From positions 70,393,201-70,457,200 of the forward strand of contig OZ038422.1 in the NCBI GenBank assembly GCA_964036155.1: a stretch of DNA of 64,000 nucleotides. The letters run 5' to 3'. Below, in pieces: positions 1 to 12,000 of the stretch; position 1 is the first letter of the stretch, and each line of letters starts with the position of its first letter. Both the position numbers and the translations under genes were made by a program. Below the pieces are notes generated by a model. That model did no database searches. It was not told the origin of the DNA and worked only from the letters and a program-made list of their open reading frames with translations. The stretch is from Diploscapter coronatus. Taxonomy: Eukaryota > Nematoda > Chromadorea > Rhabditida > Rhabditidae.

Positions 1-112
1 TTCGCTGAGATTGTTTAATCTCGCTTCCAGAAATGAAAAAAAAATCATTATCAGTTCTCAGAAATTTATTCAAGTTCACTCTTGATACAATACACATTTA
101 TAAATAAATTAG

Positions 113-736
113 ATCGACTTTACCGTCGCTTCGTTGCTCCATTGCAAACTGATCAACTTTCTGACTATATGGACACAGTTGTCAGGCAGAAATTGGGAAT
201 CATTCCAGAACATGTTAAATTCGGAGGTTCTAGAAGATTCTAATGGCGCGATAAATTCATTTTGACGTTTAGCACAAGCGAACGCCGTGTTCAACTATCA
301 ATCGAACGATTTTATGAGACCAAACTACGCTACCGTCGATGAATTACTTTCGAAGAATTATGCTGTTGTAGTTTACAATGGGAATGAAGATCTGATTTGC
401 AATACAATAGGTAAATTAAAAATGATGGATTACATAAAGAGTTGCCTCTATTACTCGTTATTAGGAACACTTCGATGGATGAACCGATTGCAATGGTCCA
501 GCTATGGAACATTCAACAAGACAGAGCGAGTTCATTTTAAGACTACCAGTTTCCCGTTGGCTGGTTACTACAAAAAATATAAAAATCTGTCCATGTATTG
601 GATTCTTCGCGCCGGACATATGGTTTGAAATATTTACTGAACAAAAAGCCTGATTTAATTAAATTAGGTCGCATACGACACTCCCGAAGCTGCGTTTTAC
701 ATGCTGAAGAAAATCGTTAGCGACTACAATCAATAA
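113..736 (+). CDS. SCPEP1: Serine carboxypeptidase (SCPEP1-like), C-terminal exons
   Basis: This is the 3' end of a peptidase-family S10 serine carboxypeptidase, a secreted or lysosomal enzyme that removes C-terminal residues. Exons read 113-226, 273-410, 465-622 and 668-736, joined by 44-54 nt introns with phases that match; the gene begins outside the window. The joined reading frame contains KLGIIPEHVKFG, then VDELLSKNYAVVVYNGNEDL, whose Asp is the family's catalytic Asp, and WILRAGHMV, whose His is the catalytic His, then the usual short tail ending at TAA 734-736. The order and spacing match retinoid-inducible serine carboxypeptidase. The nucleophilic Ser and the signal peptide are not in the window. 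An AATAAA at about 816-821 serves as a poly(A) signal. The gene converges on the minus-strand gene that ends at 1015. Confidence 0.93.
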
Positions 737-796
737 GCCAACGACTCTTGTCAACCTTTAAACTGATTTTCGTTGTTGTGAATGTATAAAAATGAG

Positions 797-821
797 TATT
801 TATTGTGAGAAATTCAATAAA
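797..821. terminator. Back-to-back poly(A) signals of two convergent genes
   Basis: An AATAAA lies on the plus strand at about 816-821, about 80 nt after the carboxypeptidase stop. An AATAAA lies on the minus strand at about 804-799, about 210 nt after the stop of the Cys-rich gene. The two convergent transcripts therefore probably overlap at their 3' ends. Cleavage sites are inferred. Confidence 0.6.
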
Positions 822-1014
822 ACAACTAACTATGAACTTATTATAGCACGACGATAAATTAATGGCCACAAAGTCCAACAAACATTAAAAATGTGACAAA
901 TAATTGAAATTTTTCTGAGATCGATCGTAAATTTCTGGAAACAATTGATAGTAGAAAGTAACCCGTCTAATCACATGTTTTTCTTGTAGTTTACTCGCTC
1001 TTCTATGTTTCTCT

Positions 1015-4000
1015 TCAGCATTTGCAATGCCCAACGCTGCATGGTAGTCCGAAACAGTCATCTTTGTCTTTCGAACACGACTTTCGATTGCAGAACGAGC
1101 GAATCGCATCGATGTAGAACAAATAGCCATGCTTCATCAGAGCCTAAATCACACTTGTTTGTGAATAATCGATATTCTGATCAAGTTTCCGATCAAGCTG
1201 AAGATGATCGAAAAGATAAAAATCACAAATTTGCGGAAAAAAGCCTTTTTCAAAACAGAAATGGCTTAGCTTCTCATAATAAAATCATTAGAAATTGAAG
1301 TCGAAACTTTGCATAACTCTGATTTTTATCCAAATGATCCACTCGTGAACATTAAAGAATTTCCCACTTGTGTACCGACTTTTGAAAATTAGTAGATGCG
1401 ATTACTCAAGATTCGTTCATTTGCCATTTTAGTTCTTTCAGAAGCAGTTAGGTTGATTTTTTCTAGTTCTATTTACATATTTGCGAAATGATCCTTTTCA
1501 CTATCACAACTCCTTCTGAACTTTTAACTGGGTTAAAATGATTGATTTCATTTGCGTCTCACCTGTGCGCACTTGCAGATCGAGTTTTCACAAGCCCCTC
1601 TAAGCCCTCCACAGTCCGCGTCAGATTTGCATGCCAGCATCGATACACAGTGACTGCAGCTGCATTTGCCCAAATTCGATCCTAGGCATCGACCCTAAAC
1701 TCTTTCCATAGTTTTTATGTCTCTGTTGAATTATTCCAACCTTTCCGCAGTCTTTGTCGCTATAACAAACAGACGGGCAGTTTTGTTTTTGTTGAACTGG
1801 CTGTTTCTTCACGACTTGCTGCTGATTTTTCGAAGGTGTAATGCGAATAACTGGCTAAAAGTGAAAATTGATTGGAATTAATAAAAACATCTATGTTTTA
1901 AGAGGCTTTCGAATTTTACTTGAAACCAACTAAAAATTCACATTCAAATCAAAATACAAGTTCAAGCGATTTTCTTAGGATATATTGAACTTGAGATAAG
2001 TTGGAATTGGAAGATATTCAATAAATTCGTACCAGCCAAATGATTTACCTTTTGAGTAGTTGTTTTGACGATGATTATTCTCGGCTTGGCAGTTGTGGTT
2101 GTACTTTTCCTGGCAGAATGAGTTATTTGTTGTTGTTTTTTTTGCAGTGCACTGGTGAGGGCAGGAATGTTGACGGGTTCCGACAGCCGGACGGCCTGTT
2201 TCACACTTCTCTGCTCGTGCAATGTCTTCGACTCCGACACTTCAGTCAGTACTGCTCCATTTCGATCGGTTACTCGATGCGTTTGGGTCTTATTCGTGAC
2301 GTGTGAAGTCGTCGATGTAATGTAGAATTGATTTGAAGGCGACTGAAAAGAGCTAACTCTGTACAGGGTGCGTTGTAAATACTATCAGGTTTCAAATTAT
2401 CTTTTTGTTTCGGTCTAAATATGATGTTTTCGTAATAAATGAGAAAAATAATAGCAAAAAATCGACTGCTTGTCTAAAAAGATACATCACGTTTAGATAT
2501 GAATTTAGGTGCATACGAGTCAATACTTCACGCTAAGCTCCTCCTCGTAATAAATAAAAATCGGACAGTTATTATTACGCACCATGCATTATTACGAGAA
2601 AAAACTTGCATACCGATGTTGGCATGTTTGTAGGAGAAGTCGCATGATGCCCTGCACTCTTCTGCGTTGGAGCATTTGCTTTGTGAGTAGTGGAAGGTCC
2701 ATTTGTATTTCTTGATGAATCTGTGGCGGATTTACGCGCTGATGTCAGCAATGCCAATGTTGATAGTTCAAGATCTTGAGGTAACTCTGGAAAAGTAATT
2801 AGAAAGTGTGCTACAATTGACTTTTCGGATATTTATGCAAAATTGATCAGTTTTGTTGTTTTTCAATGTGTAAAGTTCACTGAAGCTGCAATATCATAGA
2901 CTTGTTTTTAATTTAAGTTTGGATGGCATGTATTTGGCATCAGAATGATCAACTTGTCGAGTAAGATATCATAGTTATTGATCATCCCCTACTCTGCATC
3001 TGCTAGTAGCCGAGCTCGGCCGTAAAATTGCATTGGGAATGACTGAAATTTGGACTGAGAATGACTGTGCTCAGTCAATTTCAGACTGGAATCAGTTGAG
3101 CTCGGTCTGAAAGAAAATTGCTCGACCGAGCTCAGCTGAGATCGGCCGTTCTGACAAATGCCGAGCTATCCACAGCTATGCCTAACCTTAGAAAATGACA
3201 TTTATAATATTCATCTATGCTGATAAGCTTTCTAAATCTATGAGCCACGAACTCGATGAACTCTACAATGAGTCGGTTTTACCTGTCGAATTGATATCTA
3301 TGGCTCTATCTCCACTGGATTCAATCTGCTGTAAATCCAAATCGCTTTGTCGCTTCCTCGCTTCTTTTGCAGTAGCTGCATTGAGAAATACAAATACTGA
3401 AATCGTGACATTTGTTTGAGGTTAAATAACTTTGTCCTATCGTTTTGGTCATACGACAAATCATCTCATTCGTAAAGAAAATCAGTAACGCACGTAAAAA
3501 GGCATACGATTTCTCGTTTCAAAAACCTCAGTCTGAAATTTCTTGCATACACTTTTAATCAACTATGTTTTTAGCGATAGGAAAGATGATCCATCTGATT
3601 TAAAACAGTAAATACTTCCATGTATTTACCTAGAAACAGTGTGAAACATCCAGCTGCTAGCATAATCGCCACAGTTATGAATATGGGCGAAACTCGAGAA
3701 CGAAGTAGATGGTTTTGTACACTCTCTGAAATACACGAATCGCTTTAGAACTTTAAAAAATGTATCAAATTCTAGGCAATAATGTGCAACAAGAGACCAG
3801 GATAAAACATATACCAGAAATGAATGAAAACATCCCATTCAGACATTGTTAGGCATATGAAGGAGGGGATAATCGCCGCTAATTACAATGTCATTATTTG
3901 GTCACTCGGAAATAGATACAGATCAAACAGCTACAATTACATAGACAGATATGAGGACAATTTCATACACACGTAAAATATAAAATTTACAAGTTACCTT

Positions 4001-5222
4001 CACTGGGGTTCAAATGCAATTTCAACTGCAGTCTCCAAGTTGAAATTGAGATGCACTTGGAGTTGAAATTTCTGAGGTTTTTGAAGAGCAGAAAAGAAAT
4101 ACTGAGAATCCTACTTTAAATTTTCAGAAACTGGTCGAAATTTCGGTTTTTCAAGATCAAAATTTCGCACTGCCCTGCAATGAATTTAAAGTGACAGTCT
4201 TTTTTATAGCTCTCAATCTTAATTTAACTATAATTTATCTAAGGCTAAAGTTCATTTAAACCTACGAGTTTATCAAACTACACTTAGGCAAAATCGATAA
4301 AAAATTGATACAAGCAGCAAAAATTGTAGGCTTGACAATGCAGACAATGATGCATCAAATTAAAGTTATTCGACATGCAAATGGTGTCAATGAATAGATG
4401 AAATGGTCACAGAGAGGCAGGTGTAATGCCCGAGGCAGAAAGCAAACATATCACAGTTAAAGGAAGACTGGCGATATTTGGAAGAAGTAAGTAAGAAAAA
4501 AGTTGGGAGAAGAAGTAAATCGATTGGTTGAACTGAAAAGGAAGGAAGACAAATCTGACCGTCCGATTGATCGCTATCACTCCTCTTTCCTGACGCTGCT
4601 GGTTTTTCCTTCGCTTTGCACATTTCTGTAGTTAGCTAATTTCGATTGTTAACTAGTAATTTTAGATAACAGAATCGACAGTTTTGAATGTGTAGAAGTG
4701 AAACGTTCCTATTTTGAATAACGTTAGGAATAGTTTAGAGGCGAAGTTGATTGCAATTTTCGCCACAAATAAATGTAAAGTGGCCCTACAGACATAGACA
4801 TTATGCTTTTCGGTTCACTTGCTGCCTCTCTGCCGCTATTCAGTTTCAGAGTAAGGGTTCGATAAGCCTGACTGCCGAATGCCCCCAATGCGAAACGAGG
4901 AATTCTAATGAAATTTCGATAAATCGATGAACGCCCTTATGTAGGGTAAAAGTATTAGCAGGGGAGTATGAGGGAGTTTTGAGTAAATGGAAGAGGAAAG
5001 AGTTATGGAAATGAAATGCAGACTGAAATGGTGATAAATCGCTTGAGGAAGGAAGGCCATTTTGTCGCGCAGATGAACGAAAAGAAACCTTTCGAAGGGA
5101 CGATTACGTTCACGGAAAATGGAGCGGTTACCTTTCTTGTTGACATCAAATCGCCAGTAGCGATCGTTGTCCAGATACATTCGCTGCTGCTTCTTCGGGC
5201 TTTGTACTACGGAAATTCTCAT
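1015..5222 (-). CDS. Type II membrane protein with extracellular Cys-rich repeats (402 aa)
   Basis: I do not recognise a named orthologue. Nine exons join in phase: 5222-5132, 4625-4560, 3725-3630, 3396-3283, 2786-2614, 2342-2049, 1854-1741, 1694-1563 and 1143-1015, giving exactly 403 codons. Residues 1-63 are a basic, Ser-rich cytoplasmic segment. Residues about 65-85 (SPIFITVAIMLAAGCFTLFL) form one membrane helix with Arg in front and no signal peptide, so a type II orientation is likely. A Ser/Thr/Gln-rich stalk follows. From about residue 300 there are three Cys-rich units of the form DxDCGxxxxC...CxC (CYSDKDCGKGRC, CKSDADCGGLRGAC, CSKDKDDCFGLPC), each ending in CxC, resembling the short EGF-like or Cys-knot repeats of nematode surface proteins. 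The ATG is 1 nt after an AG acceptor. An alternative upstream exon starting at 3833 would also splice in phase. It is probably a cell-surface or cuticle-associated ligand or receptor; this is inference. Confidence 0.75.
2990..3190. repeat. GC-rich inverted-repeat element in intron
   Basis: This intronic stretch of the Cys-rich gene is built of repeated CGAGCTC/CGGCCG blocks in both orientations (AGCCGAGCTCGGCCG near 3008, CCGAGCTCAGCTGAGATCGG near 3133). It is much more GC-rich than its surroundings. It looks like a foldback or MITE-type insertion; ends are not clear. Confidence 0.45.
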
Positions 5223-5608
5223 GCTGGCTTATTTTTGTAAAGAAAAAATGCAACTTCAGCCTGACGATATGTGAATGTGAGAATTGTGTGGAAGGCACTC
5301 GCACCTCGGCATCAAATTTCCTTCTCCGACTGTTTTGTTCTGTTTTCAATTTTGCCGTGTTTTCCTCGTCCCTCCTTCACTCGTCTGGCAGACGATTTCT
5401 CGATTTCTTTCACGTTCCTCCTCTTCAATGTCAGTACAAATCAGATGACCCCCTTGCAATTTAACAGCCTTTTCCCTTTTTCATCCCTCTTCTCCCGTCG
5501 TTTTTCGTTGTCTTCAATTTCTCACTATTCTTGCGGTTTGCAATTATTTCTTACAAGTGTGAAGGTATATCGATTACGAGAAGAAAAACATAGATTAAAA
5601 ATAAGGTT

Positions 5609-5614
5609 TATTTT
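5609..5614 (-). terminator. Candidate poly(A) signal of the PEAK-family gene
   Basis: AATAAA on the minus strand about 390 nt downstream of the TAA at 6005. The 780 bp between this gene and the next minus-strand ATG (5222) hold no other supported coding exon. Confidence 0.4.
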
Positions 5615-6004
5615 CTGAAAATTTCAGTTTTCTCTACACTTTGTGTAATGATGAAGAATGATTGGTTAAAATGGGTTAGCAGCTATAATAGCATAAATTT
5701 CTTATGAGTGGTTCAGATTCATGTTATTTATGCATCAGTTTGAATAAAATCAATATATTTTATAAGTCCAATATTTCAGTCTGAACTTGATCTTTCTTTT
5801 GGAAACGGTAATAAGGATACGGAATCTGATATGAGTTACAATTAGATTACATGTAGTGTTAAATTATTTTGGATCTGAATGTTTAGTATATCTGAGCGCT
5901 GACAAAATTCAATAAGTGATATAATGAATCGCGATGGAACCGTTTAAGTGATAATAATTTGATGGCGAGACGAACAGGTTGATATGGTGAATGATGGAAA
6001 TGAG

Positions 6005-9000
6005 TTATCGAATATCCGCTGCCAAAATGGCTAATTGAGATTCGATTAGGGCACGAGGGGTAGCACTCAACAGGAACTCGATTCGGTATCGTTCCCTTGT
6101 GCCGAGCCTGCAGCCTGGCTCGTTCATCATCTGCTTCAGCATCACATCCACGCACTCTGCTCGAGCAGTATCCAGCCAGTTGCGAGCGTCCGATTCAGAC
6201 TCAAAATGCTCGCCATTCGACCAGAGTGATAGTTCAAGCACATTCTTCGCCTGGAATTCAGTGTTCTCCCAAGTTAAAATGCCAAGTTCATACTTTCGTC
6301 AAGGAACTCGATTTGTCTTCCTGCAATAGGACGGCACATGCCATAAGTGCTCTCGAGTATCTGGATCTGAAAGAGAGAACTTTCGACCTATTTCCAGAAA
6401 ACTTCTTGGTCAACCTCAGTTTGATTTGTGGAACTCTGCCATCCATTCTGTGATGCAGCAACGTGCACAGGGCTCTCAAAGCATATCTGCACAGACCGAC
6501 CATTTCGTCACCTCCACTCTCGATCTCTGCTCCAAGAGTTTCCTAATTCATTTCTGATATTTCATAGAGATGCAAATTTTTGTTTACCGGTAGGAATAGA
6601 AGTCGTGGAAACTCTTTCAACTGTGATTTAGGATCTGATGGGGTGGAAAAGCGATATGCAAGAAGAAACTCCTGAAAGTGCGAATTTTTATAGTTGTAAA
6701 TTTATTGTAAACCTTAAAATTGGTGGAGAGAGACTCGACGCCTTCGCTTTGAAGAGCTTTCAAGGCTGCCAGAAGTTGAAGGACGATGAACGAGACTAAT
6801 TGCTCATGAGATGATCGATCTAGTCTCTGAAAATTCGACCTTATCGGATATAATGATGATCGATTTTGAAAATAAATATCCAACATCGAGCATATCAAGA
6901 AGACATGGATTTAAGCACGACCATGACTTATAGTATTAGAATGAGCAATAAGTTTAATTATTCTGAACTGATTTAACTAAAATTTAGTTTACTATTCCGA
7001 CTTGATGAATTCCAAAAAAATTATAAAATAACAGCTCAATTTTTGCAAAGTAACAATGACCCCGACGTTAAGAATCTTGTTCATGTTCAAATTTGGACCG
7101 TTATGTAAGAAACTTGGTTGGTTAGGAATAGATTTTCGCTGATAAATCGTTTGTTGCGATACTATGATGTTAAAACTTTTCAGTTTGTCAATGATTTTGA
7201 GAAATAACCTCGTTGAGATGGTGAGCAGCCAGTGAATGAAATGAGCATAGATTGAGTCGAGGCAGAGCGATGACTTTCGTGTTCCTGCCATCAAGATTTT
7301 GCGTGCCTGTGTCCTGCAGGAATCTTCGAATATCGCCATTCTGATCTTCAAGCTCAAAAAATCCAGGAACGCTGAACAGATGACTCTCCTGTCGACGCAT
7401 CAAAGGTGCATATTGAGAGCATGGGGCAATCTAAAGAATTTATCCGTATTTTGATTGATTAATGTAGAGTTGCTGCGCAAAAGAATCTCAATATTCTACA
7501 TCTCATTTATGTCAATCCCAGGTATGTCTAAGATTTGGCTTTTCTGGAACGGGAACGGATAAATCTTGGACACCTCTGGTCAAGCCTATTCAATTCAGCT
7601 ACACTGGATCTTTTCCAGCCGAAGCATTGAATTATTACATCCTGATCTCTCTAATTTATATTTTCGAATTTAGTTGAACTTATTTAGTATAATTGATTGA
7701 ATGTTTCTTGTTTGTTAAAACTATAGCAGTGGTCTGATACTTTTGTTCACTATATTCTGTCGTACCATGAGAGTGACAGGATAGTCAGGCAAATTGGCTC
7801 GGGGCAGGGATCCATTGTAGAAGAGACTCTTGCCTTTGGTAAGAATCGGGTGTGTAGATTCGATTATGAAACTCGAAAAATCTAGTTGCCCAAGCCTATT
7901 TTTAGACACTGGTTCTTCTCCCTTTCTGCAATTAGTATTCAATGTTTATGGGAATTAGATTGGCTTGCTAACCGTAGTTCTTCCGACAGTCTGTCAGCTA
8001 CAGTCGTAAGTGTCTGCACATGAGAAAGGCAGATCTGCAAGAATAACCATGTTGAAGTATTTTATCGAGGTCACGATATTTACTTGCTGATAATGTTTGT
8101 AAATATCATCGCAAACTCCTTTCGGCTTTAGTCGTGGAGATGGACTTCGAATGGGACTTCGCGCAGGGCTGCGGCGAACGCTTTCATTCGACATGAAAAT
8201 GGGAATCTGATGCATCGATGAGATCGAACCTAGAATTATTCTCTTTATTTCTTCTGTATTAATCCCTTTATTCTCTACTTTGCTCATTCTCGATTTTCAT
8301 GACTTTTCAATTCTGTGTTTTTACTTGTCTGCCAATCCTCTTCAAGTGGTTTGATTATTTGTGTCTGATCACTGCGAAAGATGTCCGTGTGCCTGTGCTA
8401 AGAACTCAAAGATAAGAAAACACCGATTGCAAGAATTTTAGATCAGAAAGTATGACTTTAACATTGCTCCCAGTTAAATATAGAAACTTTGTTCGTATTC
8501 TTATCAACATTTACATTATTCAATCTAGTGAATAATTTCATGTAACTCTCATCTCGTAAATGCAAATTTGTAATTCATACTGATTGTTTAAGGAAATAAC
8601 TTGAAGTTATTAACAATTAGTATTACAGCGTGACTTTTGTTGAGTTCAAATATGACAAGAATACTCGATTATTATCATTCTTCCCTCCCTAAGCGCGAAG
8701 ATTGTCATTCTTTAGGAGGATCAATTATTCATATGGTAGCTTTTTCAATTTCTTCACAAATGTTGATACAAAGTAATTGTTTTCGAGTAATCCATTTTGT
8801 ATTTGTACAATGCAAAAATGTATGTAAGAAGTGCCAGGCCTCGGTCAAGCGTCATCTCACTTCAAATTGCTATTTCGCGATATTTTGCGTGGGCCGCGAG
8901 TTTCGCGTTAACACGAATCTCATTGAACTGTTGGTGCTGCACTCACAATCAGCAGAAAGAGACGGAAAGGGCTCTCGATACAGGGAGAGAGGAATGTCAG

Positions 9001-12000
9001 GTGACAAATTAGATAACTGGGAAACGAGAATGAAGGAAAGCAAAAAGAGTAGAAAAGATCAGTCGACTGCAAGTGGTTGCGCATGAAAACGATAAGTGAT
9101 CTTTCTAGCTTCTGAAAGAAATAACAATTTAGGCACTAGATCAAACCACACTTAATTGACTGACATACAATGGTTGACAAAAATGTTGGGTCATTCTCAT
9201 ATTCAATTTGATTGAAGTTCTGACTTCTGCACTTAACGGATTGGGTTGGAATCATGAATACTTGTATGTCATACATGTGCCTTGTGTATGTAAAATTTCA
9301 GCCCAATCCAATAATTGTAGATAGTTGGGCTGGTGGTTGAAACTGGTACAAATATGAGAGCGTGACCTAACATTTTTGCCTGCAACTGTAGATAGAAAAG
9401 TAATAAAATCTAAAAAAAAAAAAAAGACTAACCATTTTCATTGATGACCTGTTGTGACAAAAAGCGATCATCCTTCGATCTGCTTCTCCTCACATACACT
9501 CCATTCGGAGTGCGAGTATTGGGATCGATTCCGGAGAGAACTCGACGGCACGAACCGGCATAGCGACTGTTCTGCAGAAATACACTACATTGACAAGGTT
9601 TCTATAAAATTGCCTACAGTTTTCGGTCTTCCATTGAGATGATTGTGACTCGCATCGAAATTCTGTGCCTGCTGTGCTTGACCCAATGAACTGATTCTGT
9701 TTGATCGAACCTGAAGTATTTTGTTGACCTTCTCCTATCAATTAGATCAGGCAAAGGTAGTACAAGACTAAAAAACTGAACCCGCAAGTAATTTGTGCAT
9801 TTGAATAGAAAAATTGAAAATCGAGTGTGTTACTTTACACAAAGTTGAAACTAGAAACTTTCCCAAGCTTTACATAAAATTTGAACGAAGACCATTTTAT
9901 GCATTTATAATCTTGTGAAGATCTCGACTTTGAACAGCACTGGTTGGTTCGAAATAGATTCTCAGGATTCGTAACGGCGCTATGATGTTATTCAAATAAT
10001 TTCTCTATAATTGAAATGCCAATTAGCTATCTATCATACCATACCTTGTCTCTCAAGTCTTCATGACTGAATGCATCGATTGAAGGCGAAGCGAGTGGAC
10101 TCAATGGCAAACTCAAAGGATCGTCTATGTCCGTTTCCTTGATCCATCTGTAGATAACTTATTTGGATACTCGGGCAGTAAGTTTGAGCATACCGTCCGG
10201 GCAGTGATCGTCTCTTTGGAGTTGGTACTTTTATGGTCAGAGGAGCGGCTCGGTGCATGTCATTCACAAGGATTGGGGAGGACACGAGTGGCTCTGGAGT
10301 TGATCCTGTATGGCTGAGAGGACTCTCTTCAGAACGACGATCGTGCATAATGTCTGGTGAAGACCCACGACGGGAGGGAATTAGGGAGGGACTAGGGCCC
10401 TAAATTAGAAATACTGAACGTGAAAATTACAACAAAAAAATACTGACAGATCGGGGCGAGCAGGATCGTGTCGGCAAAAAGCTATGGGGACTTTGCATGG
10501 AAGATGCGCTGATGCGAGAACGGGCTGATGTATTGCGAGAAATGGGACTTTCTCTGAAGAACTGAATATTCGATGGTCGTCTTCGAACTCGAATAATACC
10601 TGTAATTGGAACTGAGACTGGTGCGATGTGGCGACCAACACTCTCTGTTAGCAGAATTGTTTCGAGAAGAAAGCCATTCGCCAGTCTTGTTCGATGGAGT
10701 TCCTATATTTTTCCTTATCATCAATTGACTGCTCCATTAACGAACCAGCAGGACTCCACTCGTCCCTCTGACCGATTCCGTGATGTGCCGGACTCATGTC
10801 AGTGGATGTGGTGTTGTGCGTTTCTGTGTCAGGTTCCTGCTCCTGTTCAGCCTCTGTTTCTGCCTCTGTCTCGCTCGGCTGCCAACTTCCTGCTCCGTTT
10901 CGCAAGGAATCCAAAGTAAAGCGTCGTTCCACTTGAGCACGCTTATCAGCTGTCTAAAATCACTTTTCTCTATATTCATTGGCATACTGAACGATATTTG
11001 AAATAGACTTCTTAGTTTTTTTATCAATGAGCCTGGATGAAATTTTGAAGATCGTTGTAACTCGATTTCATATCAATATCTACCAAATTTCAAAAGGTTC
11101 TTTAAGCAAAATCTCGGTATGGAGTGTGTCGACAATCATATGCTTCTAAATTTTCTAAGCATTGTACCATTAAAATATTTAGTCATTAGAAAAAATATGA
11201 ACCTGAAATCGCTCAAGGATTTGCTTAAAGTCGTTGGATCGTTGGGTTGGAATGGGGGAGATTTGGAGGGTGGATCGAGTTGGGGAGGAGGGAGTTCGCT
11301 GGGGATCCTCTTCGGTCGGAGAGCACAGGCTGAATTAGGGTTCTAAATGAGTCGAAAATTTTCGGCCCGGCCCGTGGTACTATCAGAAAATCTCGGTTCG
11401 GGCCGAGCCGTTAGAATCTTGGGCTGAATTACGAACACTGAATGCTGATACAAAGAGATCAGGGAAATTGAATATTGTCAAATTGAACAAAAAAACAGCT
11501 GAGAGAAACGAAATGTCAAAAGATGAAGCAACAGAATGAGTTGGGCAAAGGATAAACAGATGTAAGAGAGGCTGAAAGCTATGGACATCGCAGACAAAGA
11601 GAGAGAGAGAGAGAGAAAGTACTGTAGATGTGATCGAAGGGGAATGGCAGAAAAACAGCTGCTTTCCTGATTCATTGTAATATTTATCTACAGTCTATCG
11701 ATATGAGGATGATAGAGGAGAAGAAGGAAGGGCTTGAAGCTAGAAACTAGGCGGATGGAACGCAGGCTCTGATAGAGAGAGGCACAAGGGCGGATGGGGA
11801 ATTTAGGGGAGGAGAAGGGCGCAGCTAGAGACAGTTTATTTGTGCATCGAAAAGCGAAGGCAAGGAATTGAACTGTCTTCGAGAATAAAGAGATCTAAAT
11901 GTTTGGAAGGCGAAAACCCATGAATTCTGAGGATTGGTTTAGATCTTGTAGGATATAGGATAAGTTAGAGAGAATCGCAGCAAAAATATTCAGGTTACCG

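Noticed and set aside
3815..3833. Alternative first exon of the Cys-rich gene (ATG at 3833)
   Set aside because: It splices in phase and could be a real alternative, but the 5222 start gives a charged cytoplasmic N-terminus and an acceptor 1 nt from the ATG, so I used that.
8637..9086. 149-codon plus-strand open frame
   Set aside because: It lies in an intron of the minus-strand PEAK-family gene, has no similarity to a known protein, no acceptor next to its ATG and AT-biased composition without coding character.
11478..11675. Leu/Ser-rich frames that look like membrane segments (also near 12700-13097, 14750-15170 and 18709-18906)
   Set aside because: They are translations of purine or pyrimidine tracts, not conserved-looking helices, and lack splice signals.
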